From: Phenylobacterium deserti
Lineage (GTDB): Bacteria > Pseudomonadota > Alphaproteobacteria > Caulobacterales > Caulobacteraceae
Direction of reading: 5' to 3'
NCBI GenBank assembly: GCA_945883235.1
Contig: CAMCXF010000004.1
Span: 1 to 64,000 of the forward strand
DNA length: 64,000 nt
Both the position numbers and the translations under genes were made by a program. This document shows, one piece after another, positions 1 through 9,286 of the stretch. Under the pieces are notes generated by a model, which worked only from the letters and a program-made list of their open reading frames with translations, was not told the DNA's origin and searched no databases. Positions within the stretch are counted from its first letter, which is position 1. Each line of letters begins with the position of its first letter.

Positions 1-1
1 C

Positions 2-307
2 GGTCGAATGCAGCCATCCAAGATCTTCCAGGTCGTCACCGCCGATATACCCCTGAACGACGACGCGATAGTCGCCTATGCGCGGGGTCGAAACGCGCTT
101 TTGGCCGGTGACTGGGACGCGGCGATCGTCGCGTTCGAGACGGCGCTCAGCGCGGCACCTGGCGATAGTCCGTCCATCCTGATGCTGGAGCGCGCGCAGA
201 TCCCGGCGGAGGCTCCGCCGGTCGCAGGATGGGACGGTGTCTGGGATTCCGCGCGCGCGGCTCGAGCCTCAGCGCGCCGCCTTGCAAGGCTTAATGTCGG
301 CAGGTAG
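2..307 (+). CDS. C-terminal end of a probable class III adenylate/guanylate cyclase (partial)
   Basis: The gene is cut by the window start; the open frame runs from base 2 to a TAG at 305-307. The visible 100 or so residues hold a short helical segment rich in Ala/Gly followed by a PGDSPS motif and, near the end, WDGVWD. This pattern (helical TPR-like stretch, PGDxPS, then WDGVW) is typical of the tail after the cyclase domain in CHASE2/adenylate cyclase proteins of proteobacteria. The catalytic domain itself lies outside, so the function is inferred from the tail only. The last 39 bases overlap the convergent methyltransferase gene. Confidence 0.5.
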   Translation, partial: GRMQPSKIFQVVTADIPLNDDAIVAYARGRNALLAGDWDAAIVAFETALSAAPGDSPSILMLERAQIPAEAPPVAGWDGVWDSARAARASARRLARLNVGR

Positions 308-991
308 GGGTCGAACTTTCGGGGCTTCAAAAATCGCGATGTAGCCGGTGCCACCAGCCATCTCGACATTGGATACTCGCCGATAGCCGACGGCCTCGAA
401 CTCACACTGCAGCAGGGCCGGCGGCGTGCCGTGGCTTTCAATTCTCCGGTCGAGGTCGATGACGCCGACCTGGCCGCCCGGCTTCATGGCACCTGCCAGG
501 TTCCAGAGGAGCGCGTAGGGACTTTCGATCTCGTGGTACATGTGGACCAGCACCGCACGATCCATGATGCCAAGGGGAAGCTTTGGATCGTCAGCCGTGC
601 CGATCACGATGCGGATATTGGTGAGTTTGCGGCGATCGACCTCGCGGCGCAGGTCGGCGATGTAGGCCTCGACGATGTCCTCGGCGTAGACGATGCCCGT
701 GGGCCCAACGGCCGGCGACAGGCGCAGCGTGTGATAGCCTGATCCCGCGCCGATATCGGCCACCACCATGCCCGGTTTGATGCCAAGGGCCCGGATCAGC
801 TGGCCAGACTCATCGGCGGCGTCACGATCTGGCCCGCTGGACCACTCGGGTGACACGATGCCGGCGACGGGCCGGTCCGGAGCGGGGAAACCGGCCGCGT
901 CGCGGGTGACCGCGGGCGCACCGATGCTCTCAGACGTTGGAGAACATCCGCAAAGGATGGCCGTTATGATGAGTGCGATGCCGGGTTTCAT
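269..991 (-). CDS. SAM-dependent methyltransferase, predicted lipoprotein
   Basis: 240 residues. The N-terminus is a lipoprotein-like signal peptide with a Cys (ILCGC) about 16 residues in, so the product is probably exported and lipid anchored, which is unusual for a methyltransferase but recurrent in this alphaproteobacterial family. A class I Rossmann motif is seen around residues 75-90 (VVADIGAGSGYHT), followed by the acidic strand-2 residue (YAEDI) and a later strand with VLVHMYHEIE. The substrate cannot be predicted. It is divergent from the helicase gene with about 70 bp between them and overlaps the cyclase tail at its 3' end. Confidence 0.75.
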   Translation of the reverse strand: MKPGIALIITAILCGCSPTSESIGAPAVTRDAAGFPAPDRPVAGIVSPEWSSGPDRDAADESGQLIRALGIKPGMVVADIGAGSGYHTLRLSPAVGPTGIVYAEDIVEAYIADLRREVDRRKLTNIRIVIGTADDPKLPLGIMDRAVLVHMYHEIESPYALLWNLAGAMKPGGQVGVIDLDRRIESHGTPPALLQCEFEAVGYRRVSNVEMAGGTGYIAIFEAPKVRPLPADIKPCKAAR

Positions 992-1061
992 AGGGCGACA
1001 CTGAACCTGAATTCACACCAAACGCCAGTGAAACGGAACGGGAACCTGCTATAGGCCGGAT

Positions 1062-3644
1062 ATGGCTGACGCCGCTGGACCCGCCGCCGAACTGTTGCCG
1101 CCCCTCTTCCGCGACTGGTTCGCCGGGCGTGGATGGACCGCGCGATCGCATCAACTGGAAATGGTGGCGAAGGGTCGGTCCGGTCGCGACGCGCTGTTGA
1201 TCGCGCCGACCGGTGGCGGCAAGACCCTGGCGGGGTTCCTGCCCAGTCTCATAGACCTGTCGGAGCGACCACCCGCCAATACGCCGCGCGGATTGCACAC
1301 GATCTACATCTCGCCGCTGAAGGCGCTGGCGGTGGATGTGGAACGAAATCTCGGCGCGCCAATCGCCGAGATGGGCCTGAAGATCGTGGCTGAGAGCCGC
1401 ACTGGCGACACTGGCATCGCGCGCCGCCAACGCCAACGGATCAAGCCGCCGGACATCCTGCTGACCACGCCGGAACAGCTGGCGCTACTGTGTGCTTGGG
1501 AAGGGGCGCGGCTATTCTTTGAAGACCTGCACTGCGTGATCCTGGACGAGATTCACACCCTGCACTCGTCCAAACGCGGGGATCTGCTGGCTCTGGACCT
1601 GGCGCGGTTGCAGGTGCTGGCACCACGGATGCGGCGGGTCGGGTTGAGCGCGACGGTGGACGATCCCGAGGTGATCAAGGCGTGGATGGGGAACCATCGG
1701 AGGGTGGAGGTGGTGCTCCCCTCCCCCTTGCAGGGAGGCGTCGGGGGTGGGGATGACCAAGTCGGAACCTCGGAGCCGACGCCCCCACTCCCAACCCTGT
1801 CCTCGCAGGGGGGAGAGGGCTCTCACGCCATCGACCTCGTTCGCGGACCACCGGGCGCCCAGCCCATCGTCGATATGCTGCTGTCCGAGGGCCGGGTGCC
1901 GTGGGCCGGGCATACGGCCAAGCATGCGATGGCCGAGGTTTATGAGGTCATCCGGAACAGCCGGATCGCGCTGGTCTTCGTCAACACGCGGTTTCAGGCG
2001 GAGTTTGCATTTCAGGAGCTGTGGCGGCTGAACGAGGACAGCCTGCCGATTGCCCTGCACCACGGCAGCCTGGCGGCGGAGCAACGGCGCAAGGTCGAAG
2101 CGGCAATGGCGCGGGGTGACCTGCGCGCTGTGGTCTGCACGTCAACGCTGGATCTGGGCATCGATTGGGGCGACGTCGACCTTGTGATCCAGCTTGCCTC
2201 TCCAAAAGGGGCGTCACGGATGGTACAACGGATCGGCCGCGCCAACCATCGGCTGGACGAGCCGTCGCGCGCGCTGTTTGTCCCCGCGAACCGGTTCGAG
2301 ATGCTGGAGTGTCAGGCGGCACGCGAGGCCATCGCGGAGAACAAGCTGGATGGTGATCCGCCACGGGTGGGGGCGCTGGACGTACTGGCCCAGCATGTGA
2401 TGGGGTGCGCGGTCTCCGAGCCGTTCGATCTGCTGGACCTCTACGACGAGGTTCGCTCGGCCGGACCCTACCGCGATCTGGCGTGGGAGGACTTTGAGCA
2501 GGTCGTCGATTTCGTCTCGACCGGCGGGTACGCGCTGAAAACTTATGACCGGTTCCGCCGGATCGTGAAGGGGCCAGATGGTCGGTGGCGCGTGCGCGAC
2601 CTGCAGACGGCGCAGCGGCATCGGCTGAACGTCGGTGCCATTGTCTCGCCGGCCATGCTGGCGGTGCGGATCGCCATGCGCGGCGGACGGGGTGGCCGCA
2701 AGATCGGCGAAGTGGAAGAGGGCATGCTGGAGATGCTCGATTCCGGCGACACCTTCGTCTTTGCCGGTCAGGTGTGGTCGCTTGTCGGTGTGACCAATCT
2801 CGACGTGCTGGTGAAGCCAGCCAACGACAAAGACCCCAAGATGCCGTCCTGGGGCGGGTCAAAATTTGCGCTGTCGACCTATTTGGCCAAGCGGGTGCGG
2901 CAGCTGATGTTCGACGAAAGCCACTGGGGAGTCCTGCCCGCCGATGTGCGCGAATGGCTGGAGGCACAGAAGGACCGCTCGCTGATCGTCGGCGAGGACG
3001 AAATGCTGCTGGAGACGTTTCCGCGCGGCAAGCGCAACTTCATGGTGGTGTATCCGTTTGAGGGGCGGCTGTCGCACACAACGCTGGCCATGCTGCTGAC
3101 CCGGCGGCTGGAACGGCTGGGGATCGGGCCGCTGGGGTTCGTCTGCAACGACTATGCGATGGCGATCTGGGCGCTGAACCCGATGGACGCGCTGGACTAT
3201 GACGAGCTGTTTGCCGAAGACATGCTGGGCGACGATCTGGAAGCGTGGCTCTCGGAGAGCTTCATGATGAAGCGGGCCTTCAAGGGCTGCGCGATCATTT
3301 CCGGGCTGATTGAAAAGCGGTTTCCGGGTCAGGAACAGAAGACGGGGCGCCAGATCACCTTCTCCACCGACCTGATCTATGACGTGCTGCGTCGACACCA
3401 ACCAGACCACCTGTTGCTGCGCTGCGCGCGGGCGGACGCGGCGACGGGGCTGGTCGACGTGGCGCGGCTGGCGGGCATGCTTTCGCGCATCAAGGGCCGG
3501 ATACGGCACGCAGCCCTGGAGCACTTGTCGCCGTTCTCGGTGCCGATCCTGCTGGAGATCGGCAAGGAACGCTCACCGGGCGGCGCATCGGAGATGATCC
3601 TGGCGGAGGCCGAAGATGACCTGATCGCAGAGGCCATGGGATGA
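1062..3644 (+). CDS. Ligase-associated DNA damage response DEXH-box helicase (Lhr-like)
   Basis: 860-residue superfamily 2 helicase. Walker A is APTGGGKT at about residues 48-55, the DEIH box at 162-165, SAT at 196-198, and the C-terminal RecA domain ends with a QRIGRANHR motif VI near residue 389. Winged-helix and Lhr-core regions follow. Members of this family act in DNA repair beside a PdeM nuclease, and here the stop overlaps the pdeM start by ATGA. Residues about 219-256 are encoded by a GC-rich palindromic repeat inserted in frame between SAT and the second RecA domain, which is Pro/Gly-rich and not expected in the family. No ATP-dependent ligase or the usual exonuclease gene is next to it. 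Confidence 0.9.
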   Translation: MADAAGPAAELLPPLFRDWFAGRGWTARSHQLEMVAKGRSGRDALLIAPTGGGKTLAGFLPSLIDLSERPPANTPRGLHTIYISPLKALAVDVERNLGAPIAEMGLKIVAESRTGDTGIARRQRQRIKPPDILLTTPEQLALLCAWEGARLFFEDLHCVILDEIHTLHSSKRGDLLALDLARLQVLAPRMRRVGLSATVDDPEVIKAWMGNHRRVEVVLPSPLQGGVGGGDDQVGTSEPTPPLPTLSSQGGEGSHAIDLVRGPPGAQPIVDMLLSEGRVPWAGHTAKHAMAEVYEVIRNSRIALVFVNTRFQAEFAFQELWRLNEDSLPIALHHGSLAAEQRRKVEAAMARGDLRAVVCTSTLDLGIDWGDVDLVIQLASPKGASRMVQRIGRANHRLDEPSRALFVPANRFEMLECQAAREAIAENKLDGDPPRVGALDVLAQHVMGCAVSEPFDLLDLYDEVRSAGPYRDLAWEDFEQVVDFVSTGGYALKTYDRFRRIVKGPDGRWRVRDLQTAQRHRLNVGAIVSPAMLAVRIAMRGGRGGRKIGEVEEGMLEMLDSGDTFVFAGQVWSLVGVTNLDVLVKPANDKDPKMPSWGGSKFALSTYLAKRVRQLMFDESHWGVLPADVREWLEAQKDRSLIVGEDEMLLETFPRGKRNFMVVYPFEGRLSHTTLAMLLTRRLERLGIGPLGFVCNDYAMAIWALNPMDALDYDELFAEDMLGDDLEAWLSESFMMKRAFKGCAIISGLIEKRFPGQEQKTGRQITFSTDLIYDVLRRHQPDHLLLRCARADAATGLVDVARLAGMLSRIKGRIRHAALEHLSPFSVPILLEIGKERSPGGASEMILAEAEDDLIAEAMG
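1716..1820. repeat. REP-like palindromic element inserted in frame inside the helicase gene
   Basis: About 105 bp with two imperfect inverted arms. The left arm reads CTCCCCTCCCCCTTGCAGG and then GGCGTCGGGGGTGGGG; the right arm ends CCCCCACTCCC and CGCAGGGGGGAGAGGG, so each arm is itself a small palindrome and the two arms pair with each other. It adds about 38 codons to the helicase without a stop or a frameshift. Composition differs sharply from the flanking coding sequence. Confidence 0.8.
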
Positions 3645-4372
3645 ACGCAGTTACGCCCCCGCCTGCTCCCTATGCCTTTGTGGCCAGCGACTGCGGCGGA
3701 TTGCGAATGAGCGTGCGCGGAACGCCGGTGGTGATGCGGTGTTCGGGCGCGCTATGGCTTGAGGCTGAGCGGACCCTGGTGGTGGCTGACCTGCACCTGG
3801 AGAAGGGCAGTTCGTACGCAGCGCGCGGCCAGATGCTGCCGCCGTACGACACGCGAGAGACCCTACGGCGGCTGGAAGCGGAGGTCGCGGATCTAGCGCC
3901 CTCCGCCGTGATCCTGCTTGGCGATACCTTTCATGACCGGCGGAGCGAGGATCGGCTGGCGTCAGACGACGCCGAAAAGCTTCGTACGCTGGCGACAGGT
4001 CGCAGACTGGTCTGGGTTGTCGGCAACCACGACGCCGACGGACCGCAGGCGTTGCCGGGCGAGGTGGCAGACGAGCTGACACTGGCTGGACTGACATTTC
4101 GCCATGAGCCACAGGCCGGACCGCAAACTGGCGAGGTGGCGGGCCACCTGCACCCGGCGGCGCGGGTGAAAGCTCCGCGCGGGACCGTGCGCCGCTATTG
4201 CTTCATCACCGACGGCCAGCGCCTGATACTACCGGCGTTCGGGGCCTATGCCGGTGGGCTAAACGTGCGAGATGCGGCGTTCGCCGGGATGTTCGGGCGG
4301 CAACCGCTGGCCGGGGTGCTGGGGCCGAGCCGGGTGCGGGCCATCGGCTGGCGGCAACTGGTAGGGGACTAG
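3641..4372 (+). CDS. pdeM: Ligase-associated DNA damage response endonuclease PdeM (metallophosphoesterase)
   Basis: 243 residues with the full calcineurin-like metal set: DLH at residues 50-52, GD at 94-95, GNHD at 128-131 and GHLHP at 168-172. It is predicted to be a cytoplasmic metal-dependent nuclease/phosphodiesterase working with the upstream Lhr-like helicase in DNA repair. Start overlaps the helicase stop (ATGA), so the two are translationally coupled. Its last four bases overlap the convergent DUF3429 gene. Confidence 0.88.
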   Translation: MNAVTPPPAPYAFVASDCGGLRMSVRGTPVVMRCSGALWLEAERTLVVADLHLEKGSSYAARGQMLPPYDTRETLRRLEAEVADLAPSAVILLGDTFHDRRSEDRLASDDAEKLRTLATGRRLVWVVGNHDADGPQALPGEVADELTLAGLTFRHEPQAGPQTGEVAGHLHPAARVKAPRGTVRRYCFITDGQRLILPAFGAYAGGLNVRDAAFAGMFGRQPLAGVLGPSRVRAIGWRQLVGD

Positions 4373-4836
4373 GTGTGCAACGCCTTTTCCAAGGCCAGGG
4401 CCAGCGACACACAGGATGTACTGGTAACCGCCGTCGACAGTATCGGATAGCGAGCCGGGGTGTCGGGGGTCTGGTGATCGAATAGCCATTGGATCAGGAA
4501 GGCGGCGATGAACCCGCCCATGATCCACGTGTCCGGAGCGTGTCCGCGGGCCAGCAGAATGACCCATGCAGCAACCGCGCCCAGAGCGGAAAAGGCATGG
4601 CGTTGCCAGCGCGGATTGGGTTCGCGGGTTTCAAGTCCCCAACGTACGCCGCCCAGAAATGATAGCGTCACAGCGCACCAGGTCAGCAGGACACCAAGCG
4701 AGGTCGCTGCGTACCCGGCGGGACCGTAGCTGTAGACGAGCGCCGCCATGGCGAACGGCGTCAACGCGAGCAGGGCGATCGCCCAAAGCGCTAGCGGCGG
4801 AGACTCGCGTTTCTTCTCGGGCAATACGTCATCCAT
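4369..4836 (-). CDS. DUF3429 family inner-membrane protein
   Basis: 155 residues, four to five hydrophobic segments, with the family-like sequence GVRWGLE after the second segment. DUF3429 proteins are small integral inner-membrane proteins of unknown function common in alphaproteobacteria. It lies six bases from the TIGR02186-type gene upstream of it on the same strand and probably belongs to that transcript. The function is unknown; the membrane location is clear from the sequence. Confidence 0.8.
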   Translation of the reverse strand: MDDVLPEKKRESPPLALWAIALLALTPFAMAALVYSYGPAGYAATSLGVLLTWCAVTLSFLGGVRWGLETREPNPRWQRHAFSALGAVAAWVILLARGHAPDTWIMGGFIAAFLIQWLFDHQTPDTPARYPILSTAVTSTSCVSLALALEKALHT

Positions 4837-4842
4837 GAGCTG

Positions 4843-5628
4843 TCAATCTCTCCGGAATGCCGCCGAGGCCGCCCAACCGGCCGCCAAGGCGAATACCATG
4901 GAGGCCAATCCGTAGGACCATGGCCTTACATGCGCCCACACGTAAAGAGCTCGTTCAAGTCCGACTTTCTCGACCGTGAGAGTGCGGGATCGAACCGCGA
5001 CCGGGCGGCCATCCTTAAAGAGGAGAATGTCCGCGCGATAAACCCCTGTGGGCGCACCGGCTGGCAGCGAAATCTCGGCCCGGAACAGGCCCCGATCCAC
5101 AAACCTGACCCCGCGTTCGTCCTCATCGTAGAGGCCCGCATTTTGCTTCAGGCGAACAACAGCGCGCCGCCAGACGTAGTAGTCAGCACCAAGTCTTGAG
5201 ACGACGACATCGCGAACGCCGTAGCGGGTTTCGGTGCGCTGTTCGGCTGGAGCGCTGATCGGCAGGTGATCCATCCCGGCACCAAGTCGCCTCAGCGTGC
5301 CGAAGTTGGCGATGTCGGCCAGGGGTCGGTTTGAGGCTGCACGGTAGAAACCGGGGGCACCGCGAAATACAACTGGCGGGCTGTTGAGCCAAAGACCTGC
5401 GACCTTGTGTCGCCGCGTGATGCGGACGGGCTGTTCCGGCCCGCGCACCAACACCACCACGTCACTGGGCCACGTCGAGGGGTCAAACACGGCACCGTAG
5501 AGGATGATCCGCGCGCCGCTGAAGTCTGACGAAACACGGACGTTGGTGTCCGTCAGCGCGGCGGAGATTACCGGTGCCGTCGAGGTTACCGGTGCGGTGG
5601 CCAAAGCAAGGGCTGCCAGAAGGGTCAT
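4843..5628 (-). CDS. TIGR02186-like membrane-anchored protein linked to TauE exporter
   Basis: 261 residues: a hydrophobic N-terminal signal sequence, a long beta-rich periplasmic part and a single transmembrane segment about 20 residues before the C-terminus, ending in a basic FRRD tail. The family matched from memory, TIGR02186, is encoded next to sulfite/anion exporters of the TauE/SafE group, as here: its ATG overlaps the stop of the exporter gene upstream (ATGA). It may be an accessory periplasmic subunit of that exporter; this role is inferred from gene context. Confidence 0.75.
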   Translation of the reverse strand: MTLLAALALATAPVTSTAPVISAALTDTNVRVSSDFSGARIILYGAVFDPSTWPSDVVVLVRGPEQPVRITRRHKVAGLWLNSPPVVFRGAPGFYRAASNRPLADIANFGTLRRLGAGMDHLPISAPAEQRTETRYGVRDVVVSRLGADYYVWRRAVVRLKQNAGLYDEDERGVRFVDRGLFRAEISLPAGAPTGVYRADILLFKDGRPVAVRSRTLTVEKVGLERALYVWAHVRPWSYGLASMVFALAAGWAASAAFRRD

Positions 5629-6548
5629 CCGACCATGCCTGACATCAGGACAAACGGTTCGCTCGGGGTGAGAAACAGACCCAGGCCCATGCGAAGACCG
5701 ACCAGCAAAACAATCAGGGCCAGAACGGCGCGGAGTTCCTCAGCCCGGAACCGCGACGATGCTCGCGCGCCAAGCTGGGCACCAACGACACCCCCGATCA
5801 GCAGCAAGGTCGCCAGAACGACGTCAACGGTCTGGTTCCGGCCGGCTTGGAGTACGCCGGTCAAGGCGGTGGTGACAATGATCTGCAGGAGACTGGTGCC
5901 CACCACCATCCCGGCCGGCATTCGCAGAACGTAGATCATGGCAGGGACCAGGATGAATCCGCCGCCAACACCCATAATCGCCGAGAGCACGCCGACGAAG
6001 GCACCCAACACCAAGGGCGGAATGACACTGATGTACAGGCGCGAGCGCGGGAACCGAAGCTTCAATGGCAGTCCATACAGCCAGATCGGTCGCCGATCGC
6101 GATGGGCCAAGGCAGGTTCGCCGCGCCGCCGGCGCACGATGGCTCCCAGCGACTCGGTCAGCATCAACCCGCCGATCACGCTGAGAAACACAAGGTACGA
6201 CAGCGCTACGACCAGATCAGCCTGACCCAACAGGCGCAGCACGCGGAACAGCTCGACACCGACTACCGCACCCACCAGGCCGCCGGCCGCCAACACGCCA
6301 CCCATCCGCAAATCAACGGCGCGCCGACGACCATAGGCCATGACGCTGGACATGGAGGACCCGGCAACATGCAGGGCCATGCTGGAGACCGCAACGGGCG
6401 CGGGAATACCAAAGAATACTAGCAGCGGCGTCATCAGGAAGCCGCCGCCGATCCCGAACATGCCGGAGATGAAACCGACCAGCGCGCCCAGCGCCACAAT
6501 CAACGGGGCGTTCACAGCGACCTCGGCGATCGGAAGATAGATGTCCAC
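5625..6548 (-). CDS. TauE/SafE family sulfite or anion exporter
   Basis: 307 residues with about eight hydrophobic segments. The first half carries the family motif GxxSGMFGIGGGFLMTP near residues 26-41 and the second half repeats it as AIMGVGGGFILVP, the internal duplication typical of TauE/SafE permeases. The substrate is likely a small sulfur anion or organosulfonate, but the sequence does not decide which. It is first in a three-gene minus-strand operon with the TIGR02186-like protein and the DUF3429 protein. Confidence 0.88.
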   Translation of the reverse strand: MDIYLPIAEVAVNAPLIVALGALVGFISGMFGIGGGFLMTPLLVFFGIPAPVAVSSMALHVAGSSMSSVMAYGRRRAVDLRMGGVLAAGGLVGAVVGVELFRVLRLLGQADLVVALSYLVFLSVIGGLMLTESLGAIVRRRRGEPALAHRDRRPIWLYGLPLKLRFPRSRLYISVIPPLVLGAFVGVLSAIMGVGGGFILVPAMIYVLRMPAGMVVGTSLLQIIVTTALTGVLQAGRNQTVDVVLATLLLIGGVVGAQLGARASSRFRAEELRAVLALIVLLVGLRMGLGLFLTPSEPFVLMSGMVG

Positions 6549-6586
6549 GTTTTACGCCTAGTGTTCCGATCCCAGAGCCGGGCGTA

Positions 6587-9169
6587 TCACCGTTGCGCGG
6601 TATAGGGTCGAGGTTCGGAACGCTGGTTGGTCATGTCGCTCTGGTAAGACATAAGCGCCGTCCTGTAGCTGTCGCTGGAGATGCCGTCAGCCGGGCCTGA
6701 ATAATATCCGAGACGTGACAGGATGAGCTGCGTTTGCCGGACATTCTGGGATGTCGTGGCGACCGGTTTGCGTGACGTAGGCGGCGCGCGAACGCCGGGT
6801 TGAACACCGGTTGTCGTCATGGCGGCCAGCGCCAGGCGCGCCTCGGCATCCCCCTTGGCAGCGGCTTGACCAAACCAGTGACGGGCTTGATCCAGATCGC
6901 GACGCACGCCCGATCCGCTTTGATACAGCAGGCCAAGATTGTACTGGCTTTCCACCACCCCGCCGTCGGCCGCTTTTCGGAACCACTGAGCGGCGCTGTT
7001 CAGATCCTGAGGACCACCCTCGCCCCGGAAATAGAAGACACCCAGATTATGCATCGCCTGCCGATCACCGTTCTCGGCGGACAGGCTTATCAGGCGGCGG
7101 GCCTCAACTGGGTCACGCACCAACCCCGCCTCGCCGAGATCGTAGAGCTGCGCCAGGTAGAGTTGGGCTTGCGGATGGTCCGCTTCGGCCAGCGCTTTCA
7201 ATCGACCGACTGCGCCGGGGATCCCGGCCTCGACGTCTGATCGCACCTGCTCGTAGACGGGCGCGGTCAGCGCCGCGGTCGCCCCTGGTGGTGCCAGGTT
7301 GCCGGTCGATCGCGCAACGGCAGCGCGTGGTGCGATCGACGAAACCTCGGTATCTTGTCTGGGCTGAGGCGCAGGACCCTGCATCAAGGTGAGGCCTGCA
7401 GCGCCAACGCTCAGGAACGCTGCACCGCCGGCAACCATCAAGGCCGTTTGCAGTGTAGTGCTCTGTCGCCGGGCCTTGGGTTTTGCCCCGAACCCCTGAA
7501 ACAGCCGCCCCGTCGCGGCGCGCCCCTCGACTTTGGCGCTCACGTCCACGCGGCCGGTGCCGTTGGCGGCGCGCGCGGCGGCGCGCGCGCGGGAAATAAC
7601 CTCACGGGTCGACAGTTCTGGCTCGTGCGGCGAGGTTTGAGGTGGCGCGAACAGTGCCTCGTCCTCATGTTCAACGATTGGGGCAAACACCTCTGGCGTG
7701 TCGTCTTCCGGAACGTCGAGATCAAGACGGTGCCAAGGCGCATCGAAGGTTTCCGAGGCCGGCGCACTGTCCACTTCTGCACGGGAGAACAGCTCGGCTC
7801 CGAACGGGCTGGAAGCGGCCGCGGCCGTTTCCAGCGGCGCATCGGCGCTGATCGCCGGTTCGATCCCTGCGTCTTTGGCGAGACCCATCGGCAATGCGGT
7901 TTCAGGCTCGGGCTCGGGTGGAGGACCAAGACGCTCCCGCGCTTCGGCCAGCAGGGCGGCGATCTGGGGGTCCGGCTCGGTTTCAGACGCCAGCGAGTTT
8001 TGCAACTCGGCGAATTCCGGGGTGGCGACCTCGATATCCGCAGAGAGGTCAACGCTGAAATCCTGAACGTCAGACGAAGGGCTGGTCAGAGTTGCCGTAA
8101 CGCGGGACAGCTCGGCACCCAACCGTTCAAACGCCTCCGCCTGGAGATGTTCGCCGCGCGCCAGCCGCAGTTCGACGGCTCCGGCGATCCGGGCGACTTC
8201 GGTTCCCACCTGATCAATGGCGTCAGCGCTGCGTTGATCAACTTCACCCAGTTTGCGGCCGACCGCTTCGGCCATCGACAGGACCTGACGGCCGATCGCC
8301 TCAACAGCCTGGGTCGAACGGCGCTCGGCGTCACGCACAGCCTGGGACATCGCCGCGAAACGCGTTTCGAACTCGGGACCTACAGCGGCCTCAAGTTTTT
8401 GGACGACCTCGGCGCGGACCGCCGCGACCCGACGGGTCAGATCTTGCCCCAGCGCTTCGAACTTCTGATCAACGCAGCCGACAGTACCGGCCTCTATTGA
8501 CTGCATTCGCTGATCGAGCGTCCCGAGGGCAGCGCTGAGGTCTTCCAGGGCCGTCGAAGTTCGGGCTTCAGCCAGCGCCAGTCGCTCGCCAAGGCGCTCA
8601 AGCACATGCTCAGTGACCACCTCCGGCTCAACTCTGGCCAGTCGGGATTCCATCAACCGCAGAGCTTCAGCCGAACGTGGCCCGCCCGGTTCCGACTCCA
8701 GTCGATGGAGACGCTCTCCCAGATAACTTTGCTCAGTCGCCGTCTCGGCCAGTTGGGCGGCCAGCCCATTGGCTGCGGCGTACTGTTCGCGTTCGGCCGA
8801 CTCGATCCGGGCAAGCGCCTGGCGCACGGAATGCTCGACGCTGTTGATGGCCAGGCCGGTACGGGTCTCGGAGGCCTCGATCCGGTCCGTGACGCGATCC
8901 AGGGCAAACGCGATGCGCGCCAGGTCGGGCGACGTCGGAACGATGGACAGGCGAGGCGCGCTTTGGGAGGTGCGATGCAGCCGATCAGTGAACTGGGTCT
9001 CGGCAGTCAGCTCCTCAGGCAGGTCATCCTCAAGGATGACCCGGTTCAACCACTCGCCAAGGGTCATACCGGAACGACGAGCGAGGTCTTTGGCGACCTC
9101 GCGGGCCTTCGGGTCGATACCCTTGACGCTCCAGGGCGCGCCCGCGCTCATCCGAATCGGATCTCCCAA
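6587..9169 (-). CDS. podJ: PodJ-like polar organizer: coiled coil, single TM, Sel1 repeats, C-terminal peptidoglycan-binding-like domain
   Basis: 860 residues. A conserved N-terminal block (WSVKGIDPKAREVAKDLARR, residues 13-32, then GMTLGEWLN) is followed by a long coiled-coil region (about 60-370), an acidic/proline-rich linker, one transmembrane helix near residue 575, three to four Sel1 repeats (about 645-790; LYLAQLYDLGEAG, MHNLGVFYFRGEG, QYNLGLLYQSGSG) and a C-terminal ILSRLGYYSGPADG motif like peptidoglycan-binding domain 1. This order matches PodJ, the Caulobacter cell-pole scaffold that recruits PleC and pilus/holdfast factors. The cytoplasmic part would be the coiled coil and the Sel1 part periplasmic. 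It is shorter than the roughly 970-residue Caulobacter protein, so a PodJ paralogue is possible. Confidence 0.7.
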   Translation of the reverse strand: MGDPIRMSAGAPWSVKGIDPKAREVAKDLARRSGMTLGEWLNRVILEDDLPEELTAETQFTDRLHRTSQSAPRLSIVPTSPDLARIAFALDRVTDRIEASETRTGLAINSVEHSVRQALARIESAEREQYAAANGLAAQLAETATEQSYLGERLHRLESEPGGPRSAEALRLMESRLARVEPEVVTEHVLERLGERLALAEARTSTALEDLSAALGTLDQRMQSIEAGTVGCVDQKFEALGQDLTRRVAAVRAEVVQKLEAAVGPEFETRFAAMSQAVRDAERRSTQAVEAIGRQVLSMAEAVGRKLGEVDQRSADAIDQVGTEVARIAGAVELRLARGEHLQAEAFERLGAELSRVTATLTSPSSDVQDFSVDLSADIEVATPEFAELQNSLASETEPDPQIAALLAEARERLGPPPEPEPETALPMGLAKDAGIEPAISADAPLETAAAASSPFGAELFSRAEVDSAPASETFDAPWHRLDLDVPEDDTPEVFAPIVEHEDEALFAPPQTSPHEPELSTREVISRARAAARAANGTGRVDVSAKVEGRAATGRLFQGFGAKPKARRQSTTLQTALMVAGGAAFLSVGAAGLTLMQGPAPQPRQDTEVSSIAPRAAVARSTGNLAPPGATAALTAPVYEQVRSDVEAGIPGAVGRLKALAEADHPQAQLYLAQLYDLGEAGLVRDPVEARRLISLSAENGDRQAMHNLGVFYFRGEGGPQDLNSAAQWFRKAADGGVVESQYNLGLLYQSGSGVRRDLDQARHWFGQAAAKGDAEARLALAAMTTTGVQPGVRAPPTSRKPVATTSQNVRQTQLILSRLGYYSGPADGISSDSYRTALMSYQSDMTNQRSEPRPYTAQR

Positions 9170-9286
9170 TAAGGCTATAGCGTAGGCGTCGATCTCTAGG
9201 GTGTAAACGCGTGGTTAACACAACATCTGGTGGCTTCACCGACTTCCTGTGGATTGCCGGTGCTGGAATGAAGTAGGCTAGACCGG

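Noticed and set aside
7355-8500. A 381-codon open frame on the plus strand
   Set aside because: Antisense to the PodJ-like coiled coil; composition is Arg/Gly-rich and no family is seen.
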